Assembly: GCA_977006965.1 (NCBI GenBank)
Contig: OZ345352.1
Coordinates: 2,480,001 to 2,544,000 of the forward strand
Direction: 5' to 3'
Length of the DNA: 64,000 nucleotides
Source of the DNA: Phymatolithon calcareum
Lineage: Eukaryota; Rhodophyta; Florideophyceae; Hapalidiales
How positions within the stretch are numbered: the first letter of the stretch is position 1; each line of letters begins with the position of its first letter. Below the pieces are notes generated by a model. It was not told the DNA's origin, searched no databases, and worked only from the letters and a program-made list of their open reading frames with translations. A program made the translations under genes and the position numbers. Below, one piece after another: positions 9,785 to 19,915 of this stretch.

Positions 9785-9980
9785 TCTGCAACGAGAGGTT
9801 TCGCTGAATCACGGTCCATAATGTACGCGAGCTGCGAGCTGGATTTTTTCTATCAACCGGCTACGTTTATGATACATTTTCGCCCTACCTACTCTGCTTC
9901 ATACGGACGCCACACACGCTTTTCATTAAAATGAGGTATGACACATCTTCTGCTTTTGTCCCCCTCCTAATCTCTCCATG
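9785..9980. mobile_element. Right end of a TA-flanked DNA element (TAGGAGGGGG family)
   Basis: About 195 bp matches the right end of the element at 26855-27766: CTGCAACGAGAGGYTTCGCT, then a stretch ending GCTTTTGTCCCCCTCCTAA. The end is followed by TA (9981-9982), as in the complete copy. The left terminus is not found upstream, so this copy is truncated. Confidence 0.7.
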
Positions 9981-10231
9981 TAACCTACTGTACAGAACTC
10001 GCACTCTCAAAACACCATCGACCATTTTCTCAATTTCCCATTTTCCCGGTTGGGAACTATTCGTTCATCGGCCCTGAGGACGGCTCAAGGTGTGCAAGCG
10101 GTAAGTTTACTGTACTTGATGTCGTTGTTCGTATGTCTATGCCGAACAACCCACACGCGCTCCACGCGCTGAACAAATATCTAACATGCAATCGCCCCGA
10201 ATCAATTTCTATCTTAATTACATTCACAATA
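9981..10231. other. Unassigned 250 bp between two DNA elements
   Basis: No frame or repeat stands out. The last two bases (TA, 10230-10231) are the target duplication of the next element. Confidence 0.4.
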
Positions 10232-11093
10232 CAGGGGGGGTCGCTATATAGTGCCGGGTTATATAGTGCCACTCTCTACTTAGTGCCACCCATTTTGGGC
10301 TGGCACGATTATCATATCAAAGACACAGGCTGTGGCTGCTTAAATGGCATTCCTGGCCGCCATTCTCCTCTTCGTCTCCTTAGCTCACCATCTGCACGCC
10401 GCCGACTGTGATGGGGCACCCAGGGCAGAAGAGAACGCGGCTGACGCTTCAACAAAAGCTTGAAGCAGTTCGCATTCTGTCAGCGACGTCATCGACATGT
10501 TGCGTAAACTGAAAGTCAGTTTACCGAGTGACATCCTGAGAGCTGAAATCGATGATGACGTCAGACGCGAGGATGTGGAGCATCGGTTTGAGGTTGAAGA
10601 TGATACAGACGTTCAAGAGGCGTTCGTTTCCGATGTTTCGGATATATTGGAGGAGGTTGTAGCCCAAAGCCCAATAGAACCTGACAATGAAAGCGAAGAC
10701 GAAGAAGTTTCTGCGGTTATCGTATCTCCCCCAGCTCTCACTGAGCTGCACACCATGTTTCGCCCTCTCCAGGAGTCCGCGTTTTTGTGTAACCTTCCTG
10801 ACGCTAGTAGTCATCTTCAACGAGCATTTCGGGTATTCATAGACGCTATCCGTAAGCAGAACAATGAGAAGCAGAGACAGCTACTTGTCTCAGAGATGTT
10901 CAACAAGCGTTCTGAAGATAAAATACGCCAGTAAAATCGTTCTCCCCGTTCTCCGTACAACTTCGTTGGGGGTCACGGCAAACACGCGTACAGTAGTGCG
11001 AAACGGTCCCTCAAATTTCATGTAGTGCGGAACCTAAATAGTGCGCATTTTTTTAGTCTGGTTCTATGTGGCACTATATAGCGACCCCCCCTG
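10232..11093 (+). mobile_element. pogo/Tigger-type transposon, internally deleted
   Basis: An 862 bp element has perfect 24 bp terminal inverted repeats beginning CAGGGGGGGTCGCTATATAG and TA on both sides (10230-10231 and 11094-11095). Sub-terminal copies of TATAGTGCC and TAGTGCC lie just inside the left end. It keeps both ends of a transposase gene but lacks the middle. A relative with decayed ends sits at 30581-31277. The TA duplication, CAG start and coding ends point to the Tc1/mariner superfamily, pogo/Tigger branch. The superfamily call is inference from known families. Confidence 0.85.
10411..10934 (+). pseudogene. pogo/Tigger-like transposase, N and C ends only
   Basis: From the ATG at 10411 the frame reads MGHPGQKRTRLTLQQKLEAV, then RILSA, and stops. 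This is the start of the N-terminal helix-turn-helix of CENP-B/Tigger transposases. The next frame (10497-10934, 145 codons) is an acidic C-terminal tail (LPSDILRAEIDDDVR..., many Asp/Glu) ending KQRQLLVSEMFNK. That is the style of the C-terminal region of these proteins. The whole DDE catalytic core, about 350 residues in complete members, is missing. The element cannot move on its own. Confidence 0.65.
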
Positions 11094-11095
11094 TA

Positions 11096-11526
11096 CACAT
11101 AATATTTGGCAAATGCGCCGCTGTTTGTGGTGATATCAGAATTGGGGACAATTGTGTCCTGCAAACTTGAGCACGATAGTCCAAACAGTTGGCCAAAGGC
11201 CTAGATTGGTATACCGGAAGGAAAGCGTCTGTACTTTACTTCCTACCAATCCATTCTTCCTTCCTCCATCCTACGGAGGAAGACTATAGCGACTAAAGTA
11301 GGGCTGAGAGACTGTGTCCGAACTACAGGCAGACCCAAATAAGGGTCCGTAGTAGTACACGCAATCCCTCGTGTAGAGGACACGAAGTACTACGCGTAGT
11401 CCGAACACGAAGTCCAAGACAAATTGTGAATCGCCTGTTGTAAACTTAAAAGCAAATGCGAACTGCATTGCCACACTGGTAGACCCAATTCGGGTAATCC
11501 TAGATCATCTATGATAGCGGCACTTG
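11096..11526. other. Unassigned interior of the composite insertion
   Basis: About 430 bp between the pogo-type element and B2. It contains only a small hairpin (CTTCCTCC...GGAGGAAG near 11262-11282). No coding frame is convincing. Confidence 0.4.
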
Positions 11527-12224
11527 ATTACAGATTTGAATTTTGATCCCCAATTTCCCGCACTGCAAACCCCTCATCTCATTCCACGCCTCAAGCAGGA
11601 ATATCTCGCTGAAAAAATATTCACCCGCTTATCAGCCAGTATCTCCTGGAAGGGAATTTTCCTTCCCGTTCTCGACGGTGACCTCTAAGCCCTGTTGACT
11701 TCGCCCCTGCAAGTAAACACATCTTGCCGCGCTGCTGTCCAAGCGTGTCGTCCACTGACGCCGCGAGTGTCGCTTCCATATTTTCTACACCTAAACATAC
11801 CCGACACCTCATTCCCAGTTTCATCAAATTCGGCAATTCGCGAAACAAACCGACTCCCTACAGCTTGTTGAATCGTGCCTACATCTCGCCACAAGGTTTG
11901 TCCTGACGTAAACAGCTCGGACTAATATGTCTTACGCGTCAACATCTCACGAAAGCGCTGTTGTATTCGCGGCTTTTATCTCCTATTTCCACATTCCTGT
12001 TGTCGTCCACCGATCGCAGCTGGAGAAAATACATGCTCACACGGTCCACGATTGCAAGTTTGCAGGAATGTTGGCAGCGTCCCATCATTACAGCTCAAAG
12101 CCCCCTCTGCGTCACTATTTAACACGCATCCCCACATTGACGACATACTGCACTTGACGGAAGTGAAGAAGGAACCCGGCGTAAGACCAAGAAGCTAAGA
12201 GGAATCACACAACGAAGACTGAAG

Positions 12225-12413
12225 ATGCCTTCCTTGCATAGCCCCCCGGTACATGGGCCGTTTTCCTCGCCAGTAACGGGCCCACAAAGACCGACAAATC
12301 CGCCGCCACTTCGACGCTGGCGCCCACAAGACCCCGTTCCGGACATACCGCCACTTATTCTGCCCCCGCCGGCACGGAATACAGACTGCACCTATGACGA
12401 TATGGCCAAGTAG
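12225..12413 (+). CDS. Proline-rich small protein, ORF2 family (copy B2, 62 codons)
   Basis: Same 62-codon frame as the B1 copy with the same Met and TAG. The residues that differ are at positions such as HSPP for HNPP and RRWRPQ for GRWSPQ. The copy retains PTNPPP, PQDPVPDIPP and the ILPPPARN tail. It lies 3' to a block carrying the HIDDIL...EVKKEPG peptide, which aligns with ORF1 of the other copies, and ORF1 then stops just before this start. Function unknown. Confidence 0.55.
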   Translation: MPSLHSPPVHGPFSSPVTGPQRPTNPPPLRRWRPQDPVPDIPPLILPPPARNTDCTYDDMAK

Positions 12414-12418
12414 ATACC

Positions 12419-13099
12419 TTACGGGAGAAGACGCAACGCCGGCGACGGTCCCCAAGTGCTCAGTGGAATAAACATGTCCTGAATCAGGTATGTGCACAAG
12501 AACCCCCACCGGAATTCCGTTGCAACGGTGCGGGACGCGCGTCGGGGGACATCGCTGTCCGTCACCCGTCTTCTCCTTCTGTTAGGCATTGGATGGATCG
12601 ACAGTCCCAGCAACATCTCCGATTGTGCTCGACAAAATAAAAATGGCAGCGATATTAACGTGCAAAATGGAGCCGTGCAGCCGGTGATATTTCTCGCGAC
12701 TGAACATAGGTCTCTTCTTCCGTAATGACGAACCAGAGTGTCCACCTCTTTCGCATCGCCAACGTAGAATTGCGCCAGGTCGACATCTGTCGAAGATCGT
12801 TTTGTCTGCTCTTCTGACAGCGAAGTGATGCTGTAGGCTTGTTTGAATACGCCCCATGTCTCGAATCTCTTGATCCTAGCTACAGTGGAAAAAAGGTTAG
12901 CGAGATGTATGCAAGGTAATTGAAACAACCGTCGTCTGTGCGCGTCGTTCGCCGCCACAAGTGTGAACGGGCGAGAGCATTCGCGTCCTGCCATTCCTGT
13001 TTCATCAAGCTCAATATTTCTGCATCGACGGACTCTGTTTCCGCAATAATGTCTGCCGCACGAAACAGGTCTCCCTCCGCACAATTCACAGCACAGCAA
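12419..13099 (-). other. 226-codon minus-strand open frame in B2, unknown
   Basis: The longest open frame in B2 starts on the opposite strand just downstream of ORF2. A stretch RPFTLVAANDAHRRRLFQLP aligns with plus-strand translations of A, C1 and C2 (RLPLVAANDAPV.RLFHLPG), so part of the frame is conserved across the family. Further on (about 12700-12420) similarity to the other copies fades. B1 has the same region broken into two frames. I do not recognise a domain. The frame may be partly a composition effect. Confidence 0.3.
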
Positions 13100-13450
13100 G
13101 TGGTGCGCGTGCTGCCCTTCGGCAGCACCGGATGAAAGAGAAGAGCGGCGAATGCAGTGCTCGCACTCGAAGGCTAGATCGCAATTTATCGCAACACCAT
13201 GCTGGTCGTCCTCCTAACGTAGCGAGAATGCGTGATTAAGATCGGCGGCCTAGCGCCTCGCGTACAGCCAAATCAATCCGGCGTCAAGGAGGAAAGAGCC
13301 CATCCCTTCTGGTGGTGCGTATGCAGCGCGGCCCCGAAGTTGTGACGGGAATCTGCGCCGTGAAACGAACAATGCGGGGACTGATAAACCGCGGTCGAGA
13401 CCGCGGCGAGATGAATCGCCAAGGGTGAAAAGGGGTGAGGTACGGCCGAG

Positions 13451-13466
13451 AGTGAACCTTAATTGT
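13451..13466. repeat. Right 16 bp target-site duplication of the B-X-B insertion
   Basis: Exact copy of 6098-6113, directly after the end of B2. Confidence 0.85.
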
Positions 13467-14459
13467 CCACCAAATGGCAGCGCCGTGCGGACCTCCCGGG
13501 CCTTGCCGGTCCCCGACGGAGGTCCTGTAGACGTCTGACACGTGTAAAAGAATACTACGGCTGTGTATTGCTAGCATGCTTGAACACCACCACCACCACC
13601 AATTCCGCCTACCGCCGCATATGCCCACCGCCGCACCAAGAGTGACTTGCGCCGCTGTGTCTCTGTAGTTTGCCGCAGGCGGCTTTTTGCGTCCCTCCCT
13701 TCGCTTGCGGAGACCTCTTGTGCCCCTTCGCCCGCATCGTTGTGCCATAACCGCACTCGCTACTCGGTGGTCTGCAAAACGCTTTTAACTCTCATTTCAA
13801 TCCACGCACCTTCGTGGCCTCAACAGCGTGCTTCTAGAATCAACAGAGCTCTTATTTTTCTGATTGTTTTTCTCATTTTGCTGATGTATCCGCCGTATCG
13901 CGCCGCCTTCGACTTTCGCAAAATAAAAACAAATGTTGACTTTTAACTTTTTCCCTTCCCTCTACTTCAACGTTACGCAAGATATTTCTCGGGTGAAGAG
14001 GAAGTCGAAGAAACTGTAGTTTACTTTGAATAACAGATCAAGAACACAGAATAAAACCGCATGTAAAGCACAGAAAAGCCCCGTAAGCGGTAGACACTTT
14101 GCTCAGACTCTTTGTACCCACCAACAACAAACGCCGCGGTCCGTTCCTGCGACTCCGGACAAGACACAATTACTGCGACGAAGGAGTGGTGCCAATTGCT
14201 CTCAGCGCGGCAGCGAGTGGGGTCGATTGCAATATGTTGCAAAGCAGCCACCAGCGGACTCGGACGGTGTATTTGGCAGAGGCGCCGACAAGGCATACAT
14301 TTCCAGCGGGTGAGCACGGGGCGGTAGCCAAGCGGTGTATTTTGCGGAAGGCACCGGCGTCGCGTGGGGCGAACAGCATGTTAACGGCAGCTGGAAGGCG
14401 TACTTGGCACAGGGCGTCGCCAAGTCATTGTTTTCCAACGGTGCGACAAGGCGCGGCAG
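13467..14459. other. Flank of the insertion with short tandem repeats
   Basis: This ~1 kb has no counterpart between A2 and E2. It holds a short ACC/CAC microsatellite near 13583-13600. Near 14268, 14334 and 14397 three imperfect copies of a 63-66 bp unit carry the motif GGYGTAYTTKGC followed by a GCGYCG-rich part. Several frames are open through the repeats because the period is close to a multiple of three. I do not call a gene. Confidence 0.4.
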
Positions 14460-15283
14460 CTGCGAGCGCTGTCGCAAATTCGAGGTCGGGAATAATCGCT
14501 GTCGAGAAGACAATAAACAACGGGTCTCAAGTGGCTCCGTCTCGCACACTGCCGCCTGTTTCTCATAACAGGACAGTAAATTCGGAGACAGTCTAACTGG
14601 CTCTGGATGAGCGCCGCTTCATACTCCAGCGCCGATGACCAGATTCGGAATGGTATAAATGCGACAGCACCCGAGCACAGCATTGTGTCGGAAGGCAGTC
14701 GCAATAAGAATCATCAAGTCTTGGTCGGCTCAGCGCTCCGTCCGGGAGCACACGGAGAGAAGTGGCTGGTGTAGGCGTCTCGCAATGCCCGGTCCCCGTT
14801 TGGGAAACCAGCGGTTATAACGGATCACTAAGACTAACTCGTGTGTGACGACATTCTTGAACAGCACGTGGACCTTCGCGAGGTTCTACAACGCTGAGCG
14901 CGCGAAAGGTAATAAACTCTCTTTGTTCTGGACTGTTTATTGCCGTTTTGCGACAAGTGCGCCAGCGCTCTGCTTCTCTGTTCCTCCCACTTCTACTGCT
15001 CACTCCTCGGTCCTTAAAAGTCCTTACTCGCCGCTTTCCTTACTTCTCGTCTTCATTCGCTGTTCCTTCCACCCCGCTCCAGGCGCAATGGATGTCCAGC
15101 CACTCATTTATCGCTCCTTCACCCACATCGTTCCCCGCAGCGTGCCTGCTGCCGCTTCGCCGGTGATTTTCTGTCTTCGATTTTGCAGTACCGCTTTGCA
15201 GCTGATTCGCCACTCCCCGTAGCACTATACCATTCTTTCTTTCTTTTGTTGCAGATACCTGAACTACACATAGTGTACGGTGC
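14460..15283. repeat. Unit E1, left part (interrupted by copia)
   Basis: Collinear with 41408-42231 at high identity. The break between this part and 20129 is exactly the copia insertion. A TATAAAT-like box near 14653 and an AATAAACTCTC stretch near 14914 give it a look of transcribed or LTR-like DNA, but I cannot define LTR ends. Confidence 0.85.
15279..15283. repeat. Left 5 bp target-site duplication of copia
   Basis: GGTGC, repeated at 20129-20133. The uninterrupted E2 copy has it once (within GTACGGTGCTCAAC near 42222-42235). Confidence 0.95.
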
Positions 15284-15543
15284 TGTTCATATTATCTCTT
15301 GTCCCCTTTTACTGAGGGATCTATATGCTAGCTACTTATAGGGCTAGGGGTACCCCCATTGTGCTAGCGTGTCGTGCGAACTGGCCGTGCCAGGAGAGTG
15401 ACACAGCCTCGAGTGGCATAAGGTGCTGGAATGTGCTGCACTCTCGAGATGCAGCTCCACGTGTACGCGGTTGCGCACTGTGCTGAGGCTGCGTCAATCT
15501 AGGAGGATGAACAAGAGGCTGGAAAAGTGCTGTGACTGCATCA
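15284..15543 (-). repeat. 3' LTR of copia (260 bp)
   Basis: Begins TGTTCATATTATC and ends GACTGCATCA in plus orientation. It contains 47 bp (about 15493-15539) that the other LTR lacks. That block is bounded by the direct repeat GTGCTG, so slippage or recombination between the repeats explains the loss in the 5' LTR. Confidence 0.92.
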
Positions 15544-16731
15544 TCCGGGCGCAGCCTCTTGTTCGGGCGTACGTATGCGCTGTAGATTGGCGAGGAATTT
15601 TGCCAGGGGCAGTGGCTTAGTGAAAATGTCGGCCAATTGTCGATGGCCTGGGACGTGTGTGGTTGCTATGCGGCCACTGCGCACCTGCTCATTGATGTAG
15701 TGCGCTTTGGCGTCAACATGTTTGGAGCGTGTAGTGACTCCGTTGGCGACCGACATCGAAACAGCAGCGGCGTTGTCAATATGGAGCGTGAGGGGCTGTG
15801 GCAGTGGTATGCGCCACTCGGAGGCTAACTGTTGTAGCCAGACGAGAACACGCGCAGCTTCAGATGCTGCTGTGTATTCGGCCTCCGCAGTGCTCAGGGT
15901 CACAGAGCCCTGCAACTTGCTTCGCCAGAAGAGAAGGTCTCCGGCATACTTGATGGCAATGCCGGAGCGTGAGCGCCGTGTTTCCCGGCAGCCCGCCCAG
16001 TCCGAGTCACAATAGGCGGCGAGGGCCGGACCGGCCTCGGTTTTGTAGTATATCTCTGCGTCTTTGCGCCCGGAGAGATAGCGCAGTAATCGCTTGAGTG
16101 CCGCGTAGTGTCTAGCGGTTGGCGCTGCGAGCGCGCGCGCGAGCACGGAAGTGACGTATGCGATGTCGTATAAAATTGTATCATCTAGAAAGCGCGCAAC
16201 GCCGATGGCGTGCGCATAGAGGCGCTTTTCAGGGTCAGGCAGGATGTACTCGTCCGGTTTCGCGGAGGATAGGTCTGCACTGGGGTCATGTGGCAGTTTG
16301 CACGGGTTTGCTTCAAGCATTCCAAAGTCATCGAGTAGCTGCACGATGTGCTTGCGTGCGGATATGCGAACGCCCGAGTCATCGCGCTTTATTGCAAGGC
16401 CCATGTGCTGGCGGACGGGACTCTGTTCGACAACTTGCCATTCACGCTCGAGCTTGGAAATTAATTTGTCGAGCAGTGCGGACGATTCAGATGTGAGGAG
16501 AAAATCGTCTGTGTCGCATAGCATGCGGGCGATGGTGCGCGAATTGGGCTCGACGTAGAGAAAGCATGATGGTTCGCTCTTTAGCTGCGTCCAGCCCCAC
16601 TCAGCGAGGCACTTATTGCGGAATTGCTCCCATAAAAATCCGCCGTCGGGGCTGCCCATCTGGGCTTTGACCACCAGCACCACTTTGCCGGACTCGGTGA
16701 ACGAGCGGTCGGCACGACGCGGCTGTCGCAT
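15541..16731 (-). pseudogene. copia pol, 3' part: reverse transcriptase and RNase H
   Basis: This continues the gag-pol frame after the in-frame TGA. RT appears from the finger-palm region onward. The catalytic box is CDTDDFLL instead of the usual YVDD-type box, keeping the two Asp. RNase H follows with the DED set intact: YCDSDWAG, STAEAEY, HIDNAAA, then the conserved SKHVDAKAHYI and LADIFTKPLP end. Translation stops at a TGA formed by the first three bases of the 3' LTR, so no spacer separates pol from the LTR. Length is normal for the domain pair. Activity depends on repair or readthrough of the upstream stop. Confidence 0.9.
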
Positions 16732-16791
16732 GGTGACGCGGTAGCCAGGGTTCGCAGGCGCCCGAGGATACGCACCTGGGACATCTACAGA

Positions 16792-19776
16792 TCAAATATC
16801 TTCGCCGATAAGAGCGGCGCGTGCGTATAGTAGGCGGCGAGCGGTGTGGCTGGGCGACTGTGCGGCTGTGCGAAGAGGATCGAAGTGGGTGCCCGGCACC
16901 ATCATGTCGCCGCGTGCTGTGCAGCGTGCAGAGAATGCACCAATGTTGCCGCTGGGGTCCGTCTTATAGTGGTATATCCACATATGTGGGACGGGCTTGT
17001 CGGTTGGGCGCTCATCGACAAGCTTCCAGGTGCCCAGCGCCAGGTTCTGGTCGATAAAGGCGTCATGTGCCGATTCCCAAAATTCGGAGAACGGACCTTG
17101 GCGCGCCTGGCGGATCGAACGCGGGTCGGGGGGTGGCTTACCAAGACCTTTGGGCGCTGAAATGGGGGAGGCGGCTGGTGTGGGAGTGATATCGGTATTA
17201 TGCGGGTGACTGTGTGCAGGAACATCTGGAGTGCTGTTGATTGGCGGCTCCCGGAAACGCGCTGGCTTGCGCATCGTGTTGCGCGGGCGCAAGGTACGTG
17301 ACACGCGCAGTGCGCTCTTAGGCGTTTTGGCTGTGTGGGACTGCTCGGGCTTATTTTTCGGCTCTAAAGTACTAGAAGGATTGCCGAAAACACCAGGAGT
17401 AGGGTTCGTGCAGTCGATTGCTGGGGTGAAGTCGGCAGCACGCGCGTCGGCTTCCTTGCGTCGAGGTAGCTGGAGCACCTTGATGGTGGAGGAAGACGTG
17501 GGTGCGAGGTAGCGCGCGGAGATGCCGCGGGGGGCCAGACTGGAGCGCGAGCGTGATTTGTTGGGAACAAATCCGTGTATGCCGAATGGCGCGAGAAGAG
17601 GGAGCGGGGGAGGCGTTCCGAACAGTAGTTGGTGAGGCGGTGCATTTGCGCCGAGCTTGGGCGTCGCGTTTTGCTTTGCCACGCAGTCTGCCAATGCGTA
17701 GTCCCAGTAGGCGTGCGGGAGCTTAGCGGCAGCCAGTTGAGTTCGTATACACTCCTTGAGTGTGCGCACCGCCCGCTCAGCTTCACCGTTCATTTGCGGG
17801 CTGTTAGGCGGAGCTGTGGTGATGCAGATACCGCTGGCGTCTGCGAAACGCTTCGGAGCTCCGGCGCATAACTCAGGTGCGCCGTCTGCGTGCAAGCCCT
17901 GAATAGGGCGCGGGGCAGATCTTTGAAGGCGTCGGAGGGCGTCTACGAGCAGGTGCCCAGCAGCGGACTTTGTCGCAGATGGGAGAGCAGTGATGTGCTT
18001 AGTGCCTTGGTCTTTGACCACCGTAAAGTATTTGTTACCACGTGTGGATCGCGGCAGAGGGCCTGCCGTGTCCATACTGAGTTTCTGGAGAGGCTCAATA
18101 TGGCCGCGCATAACGGGCGGGTGTGGTGCACGTGTGAGCTTACCAGTGGCACAAGGAACGCAGGTGTAGCTGCCCTTTGAGAACGACTGCAGCGCCTTCA
18201 GCGTAGGGCTGGATTGGAGAGCACGAGTGACGGCGGCAGGGTGGGCGTGGGCGAGCGCCTCGTGGGCGCGACGCAATGAAAGAGGAACCCGAGCGGCTGT
18301 ACGCGCACCGGCCTGCCGCCGTGCGGCCTTGTTGATTCGTGTGCTCTTTGGCGCGTGGTTTCGCTGTGAGCGCTGGCGCTTAGCGAGGGCATGGTCAAAT
18401 CGAAAGACGTTATCCCGGATTGTGCCAGTGGCTATAATATTTGATGGCGGTGTAGGATCTGGAAGGGTGACGTAGAAGCGTTCCTGCTTCGCGTGGATGT
18501 CATACCGTCGCGTGAGGCGGCCGGCAGAGACAAGGTCGTTGTCGAGTGTGGGAACGCACAGTGTGTCGACCAGTGGGAGCGGTGACCGCGCTTGGAGCTG
18601 TGCGTTTCCGATGGCTGTCGCTATGGCTTCGCTGCCGTTCGCGAGGCGGACAGGGACGGTGATGGATTGGGCGTGTTCGAGCGCGTCATCGCTCTTGGTG
18701 AGGTGATGGGTGCAAGCGCTATCGAGGAGGGGGGCGAGGGGATAGTTATCAGTATCGTTTACATTCGTGTTGGGCTGCGCGTCGGAACCGTACATATGGT
18801 GGAGGGTGTTGGCAACGTTGAGGATGAAGTTCGGGTCGCTGGCGACTGCTGCCGCGGACGCGGAAGGAGTGGGAGTATGAGATGCCTGTTGGCCGAGATG
18901 AACGCCGCGCTGCTGGCCGCGCTGCTGCATGCGGAGGCAGCGGTCGTCACCTTGCTGATGGTTGTCCATCCGATGCAGCATGCAGTTGTAGTCGGTAACT
19001 GCGGGGTCCGCCGGTGCACGGCCGTAACGGCCAATCTGACTAAAAGAAGTCTGCCGGTCCTTGCGTAACTTGCTCGAGCGCGACTTGGCGGAAGGCGGCG
19101 GTAGCTGGAGCACCAATGCGAGCAGAGTGTTGGCGGCTGTGATGTTTTTGCGGTGAGCGGGCATCTGTGTGTATTGCTCGCGCAGAAGCTCGGCTTTGAC
19201 GCCACTGGGAAGGCCAGCGACGATGTCGCGTATGTATGCGACGCCTGTGGCGAGGTAGTGGGAGGAATCTGCCGCGAAGAGTGCGTCGTGGCGCTTACGG
19301 TGCGCAGAAATGTAGGCGCTCGCTGAGGCGGAGTCGGCATAGCGTGTTATGGGGTGAGCCTGGTCGACTTGCTCGGGTGTGAGTGAAGGAACAGCCTGCT
19401 TGAGGTGGAGCCAGGCCTGCAGGGCTGTCATTTCTTCAATTTCATGCGAGAATTCTTCGCAGATCGTAAAGCTGATGAATTCTTTGAAGTTTTCGGCCTG
19501 CGTAAGCTCGGGCTCATTGCTCGGTGCAGGCTCACGCTCAAGAAGGTATTTACAGCGGCGGCCGCGGGCCTTGGCAGCGACGAGAGAACACCAGCGACGC
19601 GCGTTGGAGCCGTCGGCGCGTAGCATAGGCATGTTGTCAAGGTGCCACGGTCGGGCAGAGTGCGCAGTAGCCGCGGCGATGTCAGACGAAATGGACGGCT
19701 GCGGCGGGTTGTGATGGGCAGCGGCAGGATGCTGCAGATTGGCCGGTTGGGCGGCGGGGTGTTGCGTTGGCTCCAT
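16792..19776 (-). pseudogene. copia gag-protease-integrase and start of RT (994 codons to in-frame TGA)
   Basis: A single frame starts at the ATG 140 bp inside the 5' LTR. Gag occupies about residues 1-340. It has a C-x2-H-x4-H-x6-C knuckle at about 265-280, the variant seen in some copia lineages. Protease: LDSACTHHLT near 351-360, with the active Asp at 352. Integrase: HHCC-type HEALAHAHP and CVPC near 505-542, then D569 (SMDTAG), D631 (HADGA) and E667 (NGEAERAVR). A Pro/Ser-rich linker leads to the RT start (FSEFWESAHDAF) near 896. A TGA at 16792-16794 ends the frame just before the first RT Asp motif, but the same frame continues with VDVPGAY and joins the downstream ORF without a shift. 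One nonsense change therefore separates it from an open gag-pol. Confidence 0.93.
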
Positions 19777-19902
19777 GTTAAGGTGCGGTAGAGGTGTCGG
19801 CGCGGCGTTGTGCCGGGTTTGTCCGTAGCTGGGCTGCGGGTTGCGCGTTGAGCGCGTAGGATAGCGTGGAGAGACCGTGATGGAGTGGTGTGCTTAGACG
19901 AA

Positions 19903-19915
19903 GAGGCCCGTAACC
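19903..19915 (-). promoter_or_regulatory. copia primer-binding site, half-tRNA type
   Basis: Directly after the 5' LTR the minus strand reads GGTTACGGGCCTC. Its reverse complement resembles the anticodon arm of an initiator tRNA-Met (about 10 of 12 positions against GGGCCCATAACC, quoted from general knowledge). Priming by a tRNA cut in the anticodon loop is known for Drosophila copia and relatives. That this element uses it is inference. Confidence 0.55.

Larger units (their letters stand above)
6114..13450. mobile_element. 7.3 kb composite insertion B1-X-B2
   Basis: The segment is bounded by two direct repeats (B1 6114-8105, B2 about 11527-13450) and by an exact 16 bp duplication at 6098-6113 and 13451-13466. 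The 3' end of B1 (GGTGCGGCCGAG) and of B2 (GGTACGGCCGAG) coincide with the inferred element end. The ends are not TG...CA and the duplication is too long for a standard LTR element. No reverse transcriptase or transposase for the whole unit is seen inside. It could be a large non-autonomous element with terminal direct repeats, or a composite mobilised by two B copies. It interrupts the A1-to-E1 continuity seen in A2-E2. Confidence 0.6.
11527..13450. repeat. Terminal direct repeat B2
   Basis: Direct repeat partner of B1. Identity is very high over about 11800-13450 and falls sharply upstream of 11800. It ends exactly at the right 16 bp duplication (13451-13466). Confidence 0.85.

Noticed and set aside
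6114-13450. Calling B1/B2 ordinary LTRs
   Set aside because: No TG...CA ends, no primer site or purine tract, and a 16 bp rather than 4-6 bp duplication.
13284-13748. 154-codon minus-strand ORF
   Set aside because: It crosses the exact end of B2 and the 16 bp duplication, so it is a chance fusion of two unrelated sequences.
14099-14596. 165-codon ORF across the start of E1
   Set aside because: It spans the junction between the tandem-repeat flank and E1; only the last ~45 codons exist in E2.
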